A program made the position numbers and the translations under genes. From positions 1-35,489 of the forward strand of contig NZ_KV812018.1 in assembly GCF_001813295.1 (NCBI RefSeq): a DNA stretch of 35,489 nt, read 5' to 3'. The notes beneath the pieces are model-generated. The model saw nothing but the letters and a program-made list of their open reading frames with translations, ran no database searches and had not been told where the DNA came from. Of this stretch, positions 26,130-33,984 are shown one piece after another (within the stretch, counting starts at the first letter, position 1; the number at the start of each line of letters is the position of its first letter). Source of the stretch: Streptococcus sp. HMSC072G04. GTDB lineage: Bacteria; Bacillota; Bacilli; Lactobacillales; Streptococcaceae.

Positions 26130-26162
26130 AATTCCGTACAATATAAGCAGAATCCGAATAAA
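26130..26162. promoter_or_regulatory. tandem PurBox-like sites upstream of purC
   Basis: AATTCCGTACAAT at 26130-26142 matches the PurBox AWWWCCGAACWWT at 12 of 13 positions. A weaker copy, GAATCCGAATAAA (26150-26162), lies 20 bp further in the same orientation. Both are just upstream of the -35, a plausible place for PurR control. PurR acts as an activator or repressor in different cocci. Confidence 0.45.
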
Positions 26163-26170
26163 AGGGACAG

Positions 26171-26205
26171 AAAAAAAGATCATCCAGAATAATCTCTGAA
26201 CGATC
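26171..26205 (-). terminator. Rho-independent terminator of the araT-recO-plsX-acpP operon
   Basis: GATCGTTCAGA pairs with TCTGGATGATC (26178-26205). Seven T follow on the minus strand, about 10 bp after the acpP stop. An outer AAAGGGA/TCCCTTT pair flanks the structure. Confidence 0.85.
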
Positions 26206-26214
26206 CCTTTTTCA

Positions 26215-26463
26215 TTAGTGACCAGCAGTTCGTTTTTCGATATAGTCGACAACATCCCCTACTGTGTTAAATTCATCAATAGCCTTGTCCGGAATCTCAA
26301 TTTGGTATTCATCCTCAAGATTGATAATAAATTCCATCAATTCAACAGAATCCGCCTGTAAATCCTTACGTAAGTCAGATTCCAAAGATACTTGAAAGTC
26401 TGGACCCTTGCGATCTTTGAGAAATTCCTCAATTGTAGCTAAAATTTCGTTTTGTTTACTCAT
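26215..26463 (-). CDS. acpP: acyl carrier protein
   Basis: An 82-residue acidic four-helix protein. The phosphopantetheine attachment site is Ser39 in LQADSVELMEFI; here DSVEL replaces the common DSLDT/V. It is the partner of PlsX, encoded 3 bp upstream, in phospholipid precursor synthesis. Streptococci usually have a second acyl carrier protein in the fab cluster, so this one is probably the plsX-associated paralogue. GAAGGG precedes the ATG. Confidence 0.93.
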   Translation of the reverse strand: MSKQNEILATIEEFLKDRKGPDFQVSLESDLRKDLQADSVELMEFIINLEDEYQIEIPDKAIDEFNTVGDVVDYIEKRTAGH

Positions 26464-26466
26464 ACA

Positions 26467-27462
26467 TTACCCTTCCTTCGATAATTCCTTCACTGATTTT
26501 CCAACAACATCTGTCTCTAACATGGTCCGAATCTGACGAATCGTGCTATAGACAGCTTTGGCATCACTCGAACCATGCGTTTTAACAACAGGTGCTTGAA
26601 GACCAAACAAGACCGCTCCTCCAACATCTGAGAAATCCAAGGTTTGCTTCAATGATTTCAAACGGTCCTTGAGCAGAAAAGCTCCCAATTTCGCCTTCCA
26701 GTTTCCAGTGGCAATCGCTTGTTTCAATTGCTTCAAGATTCCAAAAGCCGTTCCTTCCATCGTTTTCAAGACAGCGTTTCCCGTGAAACCATCCGCCACA
26801 ACGACATCAGCAACACCATCCATCAAGTCACGCGCTTCCACGTTTCCAACAAAATGAATCGACTCATCCTCAGATAACAATTGGTAAGTTTCCTTGCGCA
26901 AAGGGTCTCCCTTACTAGCTTCTGTCCCATTGTTCAATAAACCCACGCGCGGTTTTTGAATCCCACGAACATTTTCAGCATAGTAGGATCCCATCACAGC
27001 ATACTGATGCAAGTGCTCTGGTGTATTTTCCGCATTGGCCCCTAAGTCTAGCATATCATAGCCACGACCATCAACCGTTGGAAGTGTCGACATCAAGCCA
27101 GGGCGTTCCACCCCTTTGATGCGGCCAACGATAAAGAAACCAGCCGCCAATAGCGCACCTGTATTTCCCGCAGATAGCATGGCAGCGACCTTACCATCCT
27201 TCACATCCTTGGCAGCTAAGACCATCGAAGCCTGTTTTTTCCGACGAATGGCCCGCGTTGGCTCATCATCTGAATCGATTTTTTCTTCCGTATGCACAAT
27301 CGATACACGTTCTGTTGCGGTTAAATAGTCTTTGATTTTTGCCTCATCGCCATACAAAACAATCTCAATATCATCAAAATCACGAATGGCTTGATTCACA
27401 CCTTCTACCAAGGCTTGAGGTGCATTATCGCCCCCCATTGCATCTACCGCAATTTTTTTCAT
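26467..27462 (-). CDS. plsX: phosphate acyltransferase
   Basis: A 331-residue peripheral membrane enzyme. It makes acyl-phosphate from acyl-ACP and phosphate for the PlsY step of phosphatidic acid synthesis. Signatures are [35 protein letters not shown] and [16 protein letters not shown]. Its ATG overlaps the recO stop (ATGA) and its end is 3 bp from acpP, giving tight coupling with its acyl donor protein. Confidence 0.95.
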   Translation of the reverse strand: MKKIAVDAMGGDNAPQALVEGVNQAIRDFDDIEIVLYGDEAKIKDYLTATERVSIVHTEEKIDSDDEPTRAIRRKKQASMVLAAKDVKDGKVAAMLSAGNTGALLAAGFFIVGRIKGVERPGLMSTLPTVDGRGYDMLDLGANAENTPEHLHQYAVMGSYYAENVRGIQKPRVGLLNNGTEASKGDPLRKETYQLLSEDESIHFVGNVEARDLMDGVADVVVADGFTGNAVLKTMEGTAFGILKQLKQAIATGNWKAKLGAFLLKDRLKSLKQTLDFSDVGGAVLFGLQAPVVKTHGSSDAKAVYSTIRQIRTMLETDVVGKSVKELSKEG

Positions 27463-28238
27463 ATTTCACCTCCAGATGAATCTTTCATAATCGCTCCCCA
27501 ATCACTCAAGGAATCGATAAACTTTTTAGCTTTTAAATGGATCCCTACATACTCCTCATACAACTGATCGATTGCCTGACGTAGAGCTGCTTTCATCTCC
27601 GCTTGTAGGGAAATCGTCTCTAACTCACTGAAACGTACTGCTTGAAACTGATCCAATAAATAGAGAACATTCGGATGCCAGTGAGCGCGTCTCTCATCCC
27701 GATCATAATGATCTGGACAAAGGACCCCACTATAGCGAAAAGAGTAATCAAAAGGAAGTCCAACCCGATGACAGAAACAGCATTCATGCAGATTCAAGAT
27801 AACTCCAAATCGTGATAGAATCTGAATCTCAAAAATATTGGTTAAAACCTCATAATCCAGTCCCTCTTCCATCAAAGACAAGGTCTTCTCCAAAAAAGCA
27901 AACAGAGCCGGATCCACCTGATTATCCTGAATACTTGCATCCGCAAGCGCCAGAACATAGGTCGCATAAGAAAGGGCAAAAAGATCTGCATTGATTTTCT
28001 TATAAACCTGCACATCTTGAAAATCATCAATATAACTCAACCCATCATCATTGATTTTCAACAACATATCTGCCGTTACCAAAGGTTGCAACATGGGATT
28101 CAACCGTGATTTTCCCGCATGTTTCACAAAAAACATCCGCTTCCCTGACTTCTCTGTGAAGATTTTGACCAGCTTGTCATCCTCACGAAACTCCCGATTA
28201 TACAGGACAATTCCCCGGGTCTCAATTGACTCCAGCAT
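27459..28238 (-). CDS. recO: DNA repair protein RecO
   Basis: A 259-residue recombination mediator that helps load RecA onto SSB-coated DNA. The N-terminal OB-fold starts at [23 protein letters not shown] split over the first strands. The C-terminal half contains a zinc-finger-like segment (ECCFCHRVG, then LCPDHY) and a helical end, [13 protein letters not shown]. It overlaps araT by 17 bp and plsX by 4 bp, so translation is coupled with both. Sequence and length agree with streptococcal RecO. Confidence 0.93.
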   Translation of the reverse strand: MLESIETRGIVLYNREFREDDKLVKIFTEKSGKRMFFVKHAGKSRLNPMLQPLVTADMLLKINDDGLSYIDDFQDVQVYKKINADLFALSYATYVLALADASIQDNQVDPALFAFLEKTLSLMEEGLDYEVLTNIFEIQILSRFGVILNLHECCFCHRVGLPFDYSFRYSGVLCPDHYDRDERRAHWHPNVLYLLDQFQAVRFSELETISLQAEMKAALRQAIDQLYEEYVGIHLKAKKFIDSLSDWGAIMKDSSGGEI

Positions 28239-29403
28239 GTTCTTCCATATACTCCTTCAAGCGTTTCATTGCTTCCTTGATAACCTCCATGCTGGCTGCA
28301 TACGACAAACGCACATAGCCTTCACCATATTGACCAAAAGCAGCACCAGGAATGAAAGCAACTGCTTTTTCACGCGCAAAATCCTGCAAGAAAGCAAAGG
28401 AATCTTGATTATAACCAGCTGGGATTTTAGCAAAAATATAAAAAGCTCCATCTGGCTTAATAATCTCAAACCCAAGCGCGGACATCTGTTCAATAATATA
28501 ATCGCGACGCTTCACATATTCCTTCTTCATCGGCTCCGCATCATCTCGACCTTCCGTCAAAGCTTCGATCGCAGCATACTGGTTCATGGTTCCAGCAGCA
28601 GTAACCAAATACTGATGGCTCTTGATAAGTTGAGCCGTCAATGTAGCTGGGGCAAAGACAAAGCCAAGGCGCCAGCCTGTCATGGCATGAGACTTAGATA
28701 AGCCATTAATGACAATAGTCTGCTCAGGAATGAAGGATGCCATAGAGACATGCGCTTCTCCAGTATAAGTCAGCTCTGAATAGACTTCATCACAAATCAC
28801 AAAGACTTCATATTTTTTTAAGACAGCAGCTAATTCTGCCATCTGTTCGCGCGAATAAGTGACACCCGTTGGATTAGCTGGATAATTGAGAATAACAGCC
28901 TTCAATTTTTCACCCTGCTCTAGAATCGCCTTTTCCAACTTTTCAGGAGTCAAGACAAAACGATCTGCTGTCGTATCAATTTCAATAATCTCCGCCCCAA
29001 CCAAATTCACAATCGGTTCATAACCAGGGTAGGCCGGTGCTGGGAGGAGCACTACATCTCCAGGCTCCAAAATCGCTGTCAAGGTTGCAGATAGAGCTTC
29101 AGTCGCACCAATCGTCACCAATATCTCATCTTCAGGACGATAGTGAATACCATATTTATCCGCCACAAATTGACTCGCAGCCTCACGCAAGGCCAATAAA
29201 CCACTCATCCCAGTGTAATGGCTAAAGTTCGCATCAATGGCAGCCTTTCCTGCTTCTTTTACATGTTCAGGAGTTGTAAAATCCGGTTCCCCCAAAGTCA
29301 AACGCAAGACACCAGGAATGGAAGAAATTGATTGATCGAACTGACGAATCAAAGATACTTCAATCCGATTCAGATTTTTATTAAAACGTTTCGTTAAATC
29401 CAT
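28222..29403 (-). CDS. araT: aromatic amino acid aminotransferase (class I/II PLP)
   Basis: A 393-residue cytoplasmic PLP enzyme that transfers amino groups between aromatic amino acids and 2-oxoglutarate. Fold-type I features are [39 protein letters not shown] and the Schiff-base Lys237 in [16 protein letters not shown]. The name follows the syntenic streptococcal and lactococcal enzyme. Exact substrate range (Phe/Tyr/Trp, or Leu/Met) cannot be read here, and an aspartate aminotransferase-like role is the alternative. It is the first gene of the araT-recO-plsX-acpP operon, with TGGAGG before the ATG. Confidence 0.88.
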   Translation of the reverse strand: MDLTKRFNKNLNRIEVSLIRQFDQSISSIPGVLRLTLGEPDFTTPEHVKEAGKAAIDANFSHYTGMSGLLALREAASQFVADKYGIHYRPEDEILVTIGATEALSATLTAILEPGDVVLLPAPAYPGYEPIVNLVGAEIIEIDTTADRFVLTPEKLEKAILEQGEKLKAVILNYPANPTGVTYSREQMAELAAVLKKYEVFVICDEVYSELTYTGEAHVSMASFIPEQTIVINGLSKSHAMTGWRLGFVFAPATLTAQLIKSHQYLVTAAGTMNQYAAIEALTEGRDDAEPMKKEYVKRRDYIIEQMSALGFEIIKPDGAFYIFAKIPAGYNQDSFAFLQDFAREKAVAFIPGAAFGQYGEGYVRLSYAASMEVIKEAMKRLKEYMEEHAGVN

Positions 29404-29430
29404 AGAACACCTCCAAAAACACTTATATTC

Positions 29431-29459
29431 ATTATACTATAAATAGGACCCCATCGCAA
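29431..29459 (-). promoter_or_regulatory. sigma-A promoter of araT operon
   Basis: Minus-strand -35 TTGCGA (29459-29454), 17-bp spacer, perfect -10 TATAAT (29436-29431), about 28 bp before the araT ATG. Confidence 0.7.
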
Positions 29460-29523
29460 AAGAACAAGCCAGATCCCCATCTTTTGATCATCATCAAAGG
29501 ACATTTCAACAATCCTTCCATGC

Positions 29524-29550
29524 AAAAAAGACTTAGCAATGCTAAGTCTT
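29524..29550 (-). terminator. Rho-independent terminator of the sortase gene
   Basis: Perfect stem AAGACTTAGC / GCTAAGTCTT with an ATT loop (29528-29550), then TTTT on the minus strand, 8 bp after the sortase stop codon. It separates the sortase island from araT. Confidence 0.88.
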
Positions 29551-29558
29551 TCAAGACA

Positions 29559-30407
29559 TTATTGTTGACCACGTGTTGCCACGTATTTCAATTGATCTGC
29601 ATGTTTCGCCACAAAATCCTTCATTTCTGAATCAGGAATTTGACGAAGGTAGAGGTTAGAACGAATGGTTTCATCCTCTTCACGACAAGTGGACAATACT
29701 AAATACTTATCAGATGCTTTGATCTTGATATTAGGGTTCTTCGTACGAGCTGACTCATAGATATTCTTCAATTGTGTCGTAAAATCATTGTCATCTGTAA
29801 AGCTTGTACGGTAGAAAGCAGTATCCTCTGGGACAATGACTAAGCCCATCACTTCATAGTAATATTTCCGCTCTGGTGTCTCAATCACAACATACGGATG
29901 TTGGTCCAAATACTCTTGTTTGTCATAGTAGTTGACATCGTTAAACATACGGTGATCGCCGACCTTACTACCACGAGCATGACCAAACAGCCAAGTCAAA
30001 CGATCACTGAAGTCTTTCTTGTTATCCATATCCATGAAGACTGTCCCCATGTATGGCTCATTCCCACCATCAAACGTCTTATTCAAATAAGTTTCATTAT
30101 CAGTAGTTTGTACAACAGGTTCATCCAACTCAGTACCCGGTGCATAGACATAAGCAATTGTCTCAGGGTTAACAGCTGTTAACTGAGCAAAACGATTTTT
30201 CAAGTAATCTTTTTCTTCTTGACTTGGTTCATATTTAGTTTCTTGCTTAGTTGAACTTGTTCCAGTTGTTTTTTTAGCCGTGCTAGATGACTTGCTTCCT
30301 CCAAAAGGATTAAAGAAAATAATTCCAGCAACAAGCACAACAACTGCAACAAGAGCAGCAATCACAAGACCCAATTTAGTTGAACTTTTTTTCCCAGCTC
30401 TTTTCAT
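29559..30407 (-). CDS. class B-like sortase
   Basis: A 282-residue membrane-anchored transpeptidase. Residues 1-13 are basic, 14-32 form one transmembrane helix (LGLVIAALVAVVVLVAGIIFF) and about 37-60 are a Ser/Thr/Lys-rich linker. The sortase fold follows with His143 in WLFGHARGS, Cys241 in LVLSTCREED and Arg249 as candidate third catalytic residue. The segment MFNDVNYYDKQEYLDQHPYV after the His resembles class B sortases, which attach proteins to cell wall or build pili. It is not next to a housekeeping gene or pilin cluster. Its upstream neighbour is a small secreted protein ending in LPKTSAVK, its likely substrate. It has no promoter of its own that I can see and appears to depend on readthrough of the terminator at 30437-30468. 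Confidence 0.88.
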   Translation of the reverse strand: MKRAGKKSSTKLGLVIAALVAVVVLVAGIIFFNPFGGSKSSSTAKKTTGTSSTKQETKYEPSQEEKDYLKNRFAQLTAVNPETIAYVYAPGTELDEPVVQTTDNETYLNKTFDGGNEPYMGTVFMDMDNKKDFSDRLTWLFGHARGSKVGDHRMFNDVNYYDKQEYLDQHPYVVIETPERKYYYEVMGLVIVPEDTAFYRTSFTDDNDFTTQLKNIYESARTKNPNIKIKASDKYLVLSTCREEDETIRSNLYLRQIPDSEMKDFVAKHADQLKYVATRGQQ

Positions 30408-30436
30408 TTAGTTGATCTCCTTTTGATAATTTTTTC

Positions 30437-30468
30437 TAAAAAATAACACTGAACCCGAAGGTCCAGTG
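30437..30468 (-). terminator. UUCG-loop terminator/attenuator between the LPKTS protein and sortase genes
   Basis: On the minus strand CACTGGACC-TTCG-GGTTCAGTG (30468-30447) forms a 9-bp stem with one G-U pair and the extra-stable UUCG loop. TTATTTTTT follows. Only about 30 bp remain before the sortase ATG, so partial readthrough would set a high substrate-to-enzyme ratio. Confidence 0.85.
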
Positions 30469-30496
30469 ATATTTTACGAGCTAATTAATCACCAAA

Positions 30497-31084
30497 TTAT
30501 TTAACTGCGCTTGTTTTTGGAAGAGCTTTACCAGCTTGTTTTGAACCAGCTTTACCAGCTTCTGCTTTTTTAGCTGCTTCTTCAGCTTTAGCTGCGTCTG
30601 CTTTAGCTTGTTCTGGATTGATTCCATGTTCTTTCAAGTAACGAGCATTTTTTTGCTCTGGAGTTTCATTCAAGATATAGTAGTTGCCTTCAGCTTTCTT
30701 AGCTGTGTTTTGAATAGTTTGGAATTTTTGTACATATACGTTACGTACTTTTAAGAATGCATTGTTATATGCTTCATCGTATGCTGCTTTAATTTCAGTA
30801 TACTTGTGGTCTCCACCTTCAACTGCATCCAAAGCTGCTTTAGCTGCTACTACTGCTGGATCAGCCGCTGCTTCAGCTTTAATTTCTCCCATGTGACCGT
30901 TAAGGTATTCTTCAACTGTACGAGCACTTACAAATTCAGATTGGTTTTCGTAAGCTTCACGTGAATCGTAAGCACCTGGAAGGTTAGCTCCACCATTTAC
31001 TGAAGGGTTGTCATTTGCAAATGCTGGTGCTGCTGCAGCAAATACTGCAAGAGCTGCTACTGATGATAATAAAACTTTTTTCAT
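30497..31084 (-). CDS. small secreted protein ending in an LPKTS sortase-like motif without a membrane anchor
   Basis: A 195-residue protein. Residues 1-23 are a Sec signal peptide (MKKVLLSSVAALAVFAAAAPAFA, cleavage before ND, written here only by its features: two Lys, Ala-rich core, AFA site). The mature part is mostly predicted helix with many Tyr, Asn and Ala. A Lys/Ala-rich tail (KADAAKAEEAAKKAEAGK) resembles a wall-spanning linker and the chain ends LPKTSAVK. A standard sorting signal would continue with a hydrophobic segment and basic tail; here it stops 3 residues after LPKTS, and no frame downstream restores it. Start ATG 31084 has AAGGAGAT upstream; a TTG 27 bp earlier is unlikely. 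Paired with the sortase downstream. Function unknown; a sortase-processed surface or matrix protein is the inference. Confidence 0.85.
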   Translation of the reverse strand: MKKVLLSSVAALAVFAAAAPAFANDNPSVNGGANLPGAYDSREAYENQSEFVSARTVEEYLNGHMGEIKAEAAADPAVVAAKAALDAVEGGDHKYTEIKAAYDEAYNNAFLKVRNVYVQKFQTIQNTAKKAEGNYYILNETPEQKNARYLKEHGINPEQAKADAAKAEEAAKKAEAGKAGSKQAGKALPKTSAVK

Positions 31085-31140
31085 TGTTTTATCTCCTTTA
31101 TTTCTTTTCAAAAATTATTCGTTACTTCGTAACTATGACT

Positions 31141-31169
31141 AGTATACTAGGATATTCTGCCTATGTCAA
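31141..31169 (-). promoter_or_regulatory. strong sigma-A promoter of the LPKTS protein-sortase unit
   Basis: Minus-strand perfect -35 TTGACA (31169-31164) and -10 TATACT (31146-31141) with a 17-bp spacer, about 57 bp before the ATG at 31084. Near-consensus quality suggests high expression of the small secreted protein. Confidence 0.85.
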
Positions 31170-31284
31170 GACTTTTTCCATTATTTTTTAAAAAAAGTTT
31201 AAGCTTTTGATCCATTTGAGATATAGAACTACGGATTTAAAACCATCTTGGAAAGACACTTTATTCATATATAAAAATGTATTT

Positions 31285-31306
31285 AAAAAATAGAAATCTT
31301 TTCTAT
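31285..31306 (-). terminator. terminator after the 46-codon ORF
   Basis: Perfect stem ATAGAAA / TTTCTAT with a three-base loop (31290-31306) followed by TTTTT on the minus strand. It begins directly behind the stop codon at 31308. Confidence 0.75.
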
Positions 31307-31307
31307 C

Positions 31308-31448
31308 CTATTTTACCACCCCATTTTTTGGCAATCGTTTCTTGGGCAAACTAGGATCAGCCTTTGCTTCTAGTTCTTTAGCTGCTCGAACTAGTTTTTT
31401 CCGTTTCTTTTCTTTTTTTAGATTTTCCAACCATTTTCTGATTTCCAT
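31308..31448 (-). CDS. 46-residue highly basic protein, unknown function
   Basis: Starts MEIRKWLENLKKEKKRKKLV and ends KKRLPKNGVVK. A very strong AGGAGG (AGGAGGAAATACAA before the ATG) and a terminator immediately after its stop support a real gene despite its size. About a third of the residues are Lys or Arg; it has no signal peptide or membrane segment, so nucleic-acid or ribosome binding is conceivable. The C-terminus LPKNGVVK looks like LPKTSAVK of the next gene, possibly by chance. It follows the prs terminator by only about 20 bp, so it may be expressed by readthrough from prs. I do not recognise a family. Confidence 0.6.
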   Translation of the reverse strand: MEIRKWLENLKKEKKRKKLVRAAKELEAKADPSLPKKRLPKNGVVK

Positions 31449-31466
31449 TTGTATTTCCTCCTATAC

Positions 31467-31489
31467 AAAAGAGGCTGGTCTCCAGCCTC
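31467..31489 (-). terminator. Rho-independent terminator of prs
   Basis: Minus-strand GAGGCTGG / CCAGCCTC stem with a three-base loop (31471-31489), followed by TTTT, 7 bp after the prs stop codon. The T run is short, allowing some readthrough into the 46-codon ORF. Confidence 0.8.
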
Positions 31490-31496
31490 CTTATTA

Positions 31497-32471
31497 TTAA
31501 CATTTTTTGGCATTTCCGATTTCAAATAGAGGGGAAAGAGGACGATTTTCGTGAATGCGAACAATAGCCTCAGCTAGAAGTTTCGCAATCGAAATTTGCT
31601 CAATTTTGTCAATCAAACGATCCTCCGATAGATAAATCGTATCCAATACGACCAACTTCTTAATGGCTGATTTTTGGATGTTATCCATCGCTGGACCTGA
31701 TAAAACAGGGTGAGTGCAGCTCGCATAGACTTCAACAGCACCTGCTTCTGCAAGGGCATCCGCGGCATGACAGATTGTACCAGCTGTATCAATCATATCA
31801 TCAATCAAAATACAAGTCTTGCCTTCAACACTCCCAATGATATTCATCACTTCACTCGTATTCATCTTATCAACACTTCGACGTTTATCAATAATCGCAA
31901 TCGGTGTCTTCAAAAATTCAGCTAATTTCCGAGCACGAGTCACCCCACCATGGTCTGGACTGACAACAACATAGTCTTTTCCAATCATCCCGCGACGTTC
32001 AAAATAGTCGGCGATCAGAGGCGCACCCATCAAGTGGTCAACGGGAATATCAAAGAAACCTTGAATTTGAGCAGCGTGCAAATCAATTGTCAACAGACGA
32101 TCAACTCCAGCAACCTCAAGCATATTGGCTACTAACTTAGAAGTAATTGGTTCACGAGCCCGAGCTTTCCGGTCTTGACGAGCATAGCCGTAATATGGCA
32201 TCACCACATTAATGGATTGCGCACTAGCCCGTTTCAACGCATCTACCATAATCAAAATTTCCATTAGATTATCGTTAACCGGTGAGCTAGTGGATTGCAA
32301 AATATAAACATCTTTCCCACGGATTGATTCTTCAATATTAACCTGAATTTCTCCATCAGAAAATTGACGAACCGTTGACTTTCCAAGCGATAGTCCCATT
32401 TCTCGAGACACACGTTGAGCCAATTCTTGATTTGACGACAAAGCAAAGAGCATTAAATCAGAAAATGACAT
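31497..32471 (-). CDS. prs: ribose-phosphate pyrophosphokinase
   Basis: A 324-residue PRPP synthase that makes PRPP from ribose-5-phosphate and ATP. This is the starting substrate for the purine genes further along the window, and for pyrimidine, His and Trp synthesis. Motifs: [21 protein letters not shown] split at the start of the N-domain, [19 protein letters not shown] in the ATP-binding flexible region, [20 protein letters not shown] and the PRPP loop [21 protein letters not shown] within residues 215-240. Streptococci often have two prs genes; this is the origin-proximal one. It has its own promoter and terminator, and GGAGGAAATC before the ATG. Confidence 0.95.
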   Translation of the reverse strand: MSFSDLMLFALSSNQELAQRVSREMGLSLGKSTVRQFSDGEIQVNIEESIRGKDVYILQSTSSPVNDNLMEILIMVDALKRASAQSINVVMPYYGYARQDRKARAREPITSKLVANMLEVAGVDRLLTIDLHAAQIQGFFDIPVDHLMGAPLIADYFERRGMIGKDYVVVSPDHGGVTRARKLAEFLKTPIAIIDKRRSVDKMNTSEVMNIIGSVEGKTCILIDDMIDTAGTICHAADALAEAGAVEVYASCTHPVLSGPAMDNIQKSAIKKLVVLDTIYLSEDRLIDKIEQISIAKLLAEAIVRIHENRPLSPLFEIGNAKKC

Positions 32472-32532
32472 GATTTCCTCCAGTAAAATCTAAAACCATA
32501 TTGTACAGTCAGCACAAATTTCTCCTGTAATC

Positions 32533-32561
32533 ATTTTATCGCTTTTTAAGCAAATATTCAA
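32533..32561 (-). promoter_or_regulatory. sigma-A promoter of prs
   Basis: Minus-strand -35 TTGAAT (32561-32556), 17-bp spacer, -10 TAAAAT (32538-32533), about 60 bp before the prs ATG. Confidence 0.6.
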
Positions 32562-32609
32562 ATATTAATTTATGGAAACTACAAAATCTATCACTACCTA
32601 AATTCTATC

Positions 32610-32639
32610 AAAAAAGAAGCAGAACAAATGTTCTGCTTC
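32610..32639 (-). terminator. Rho-independent terminator of pcsB
   Basis: Perfect 10-bp stem GAAGCAGAAC / GTTCTGCTTC with an ATTT loop (32616-32639) followed by six T on the minus strand, 10 bp after the pcsB stop codon. Confidence 0.92.
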
Positions 32640-32649
32640 AGTGTAATTC

Positions 32650-33891
32650 TTAGTTTGGATAGATATAAGTAACAGTACCTTGTGCTGTTGTTGGGTTAAA
32701 CCAACCACGGTAGTTACCAATACTACGGATACCATTATAGTTAGACTCAGAAACTTGGATGCTTGTTGTAGATTGAACGGCTGTAACAACTGCTACGTGT
32801 CCATATCCACCATCATTCCAACATGCAATGGCACCAACTTGTGGTTGAGATCCTGTACGGAATCCTGCTGCTGCTGCACTTGCTGCCCATTGTCCACCAT
32901 TACCCCAGTAATCACCTGCCCATGGAGCCAATGTCTTCGCACCCCATGTACATTCACCAACTGGATAAGATGATGCAGATGTACTATAAGTTGGACGAGA
33001 AGTAGTTGCTACTGGTGCAGCCGCTGCTTGAGTTTGAACAGCAGGTTGAGCTGCTGCTTGAGTTTGTGCAGCCGCTGGTGTTGCAGCAGGTGTTTGAGCC
33101 GCTGCCTGAACTTGTGCTTGAAGAGTTGTATTAGCAGAAGCTTTTACAGCTGCTTGTTGTTCTTTTTGTTTTGCACGGTAAGCTGCTTCAGCTGCTGCCG
33201 CTGCTGCTGCTGCTTTTTCAGCTTCAGCTTTTTGTTGCAACAAAGCATTCTTTTCGTTTTCAGCAGTTGATTTTTCAGCAGCCAAGTTCAATTGTGCTAC
33301 TTTCAACTCAGCTTCTTTTGTTGACAAAACTTGCGCATCATCTTCTAATTGCTGTTTGTTTGCAATGACAGTATTGATAGCATCGTTGTTTTCTTTTTGT
33401 TTTTGTGCAATATCTTCTTTGTCACGTTTTTGCTCTTGCAACATTTTGTTGTTAGCATCTGCGATTTCATTCATAGCAGAAATACGTGAGATAGCTTCTG
33501 TCAAAGATCCAGAGCTAACAATCGCATTAATATAGCTTGTTGCAGTCCCAGTTGTTTGAGCACTACGTGCTTGATTTGCAAGTGATTCTTGACGAGCAAC
33601 AATATTTTTTGACAACTCATCGATCTCAGCTGACAATCGTTCAGATTCTTCATTCAAACGGTCATTTTCAGCTTGAAGATTTTCTTGTTGTTTTTTAATT
33701 TCAGATACTTGACCTTGAATTTGATCTACCTGAGCTTGTGCACTTTGTTGTTGTTGATTAATACTATTGATTTTGTTATCTTGAGCAGCAATCTTATCAT
33801 CTGTTGAGTCAGCTGATACACCAGCTACGACAGCTCCTTGTGATAAAGCAACTGTACTCAATAAGATTGTGGCAAATAATTTTTTCTTCAT
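32650..33891 (-). CDS. pcsB: secreted CHAP-domain cell-division hydrolase PcsB
   Basis: A 413-residue secreted protein required for daughter-cell separation in streptococci, activated at the septum by the FtsEX complex. Residues 1-27 form a signal peptide ending VSA. A long coiled coil with leucine-zipper character runs from about 30 to 225 (repeated [22 protein letters not shown] heptads). An Ala/Gln/Pro/Thr low-complexity linker follows (about 225-305). The C-terminal CHAP domain (309-413) has Cys314 in GECTWG and His365 in GYGHVAVV. The CHAP domain closely resembles that of the LytF-like gene at 15667. A WalR-type box lies upstream, in line with the known control of pcsB by WalRK/VicRK. 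It has its own terminator. Confidence 0.95.
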   Translation of the reverse strand: MKKKLFATILLSTVALSQGAVVAGVSADSTDDKIAAQDNKINSINQQQQSAQAQVDQIQGQVSEIKKQQENLQAENDRLNEESERLSAEIDELSKNIVARQESLANQARSAQTTGTATSYINAIVSSGSLTEAISRISAMNEIADANNKMLQEQKRDKEDIAQKQKENNDAINTVIANKQQLEDDAQVLSTKEAELKVAQLNLAAEKSTAENEKNALLQQKAEAEKAAAAAAAAEAAYRAKQKEQQAAVKASANTTLQAQVQAAAQTPAATPAAAQTQAAAQPAVQTQAAAAPVATTSRPTYSTSASSYPVGECTWGAKTLAPWAGDYWGNGGQWAASAAAAGFRTGSQPQVGAIACWNDGGYGHVAVVTAVQSTTSIQVSESNYNGIRSIGNYRGWFNPTTAQGTVTYIYPN

Positions 33892-33926
33892 TAGATAATT
33901 TTTCCCTTTCTAATAAGACACTAACT

Positions 33927-33970
33927 AGTATAACAAATTTTTACAAATTTTATGTTACGCTATTGTTACA
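33927..33970 (-). promoter_or_regulatory. pcsB promoter with WalR (VicR) box
   Basis: Minus-strand TGTAAC-AATAG-CGTAAC (33970-33954) matches the WalR box TGTWAH-N5-TGTWAH with one mismatch. The -10 TATACT (33932-33927) follows about 20 bp downstream and lacks a good -35, as expected for an activated promoter. Confidence 0.65.
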
Positions 33971-33984
33971 TTTTTATTTCGAGT

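Noticed and set aside
26153..26160. A second TCCGAATA (competence-box match) on the plus strand
   Set aside because: It has no T tract upstream and points into the 3' side of the minus-strand acpP gene with no plus-strand gene behind it. It overlaps the weaker PurBox-like copy.
26061..26255. 64-codon minus-strand reading frame with a hydrophobic stretch between acpP and purC
   Set aside because: It runs through the acpP 3' end, the acpP terminator and the purC promoter, and has no ribosome site. It is best explained as non-coding.
28051..28701. 216-codon plus-strand reading frame opposite recO and araT
   Set aside because: It spans the overlapping ends of two secure minus-strand genes and has no recognisable domain.
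30471..30499. Possible frameshift that removed a hydrophobic anchor from the LPKTS protein
   Set aside because: The minus strand after the stop has stops in all frames within a few codons and then a terminator. No hydrophobic coding stretch remains, so the short tail looks genuine in this sequence.
33010..33250. Repeat-like Ala/Gln/Thr/Pro coding stretch in pcsB as a possible tandem repeat or CRISPR-like array
   Set aside because: It is a low-complexity protein linker with irregular units, common in PcsB. No CRISPR array or spacer structure is present anywhere in the window.
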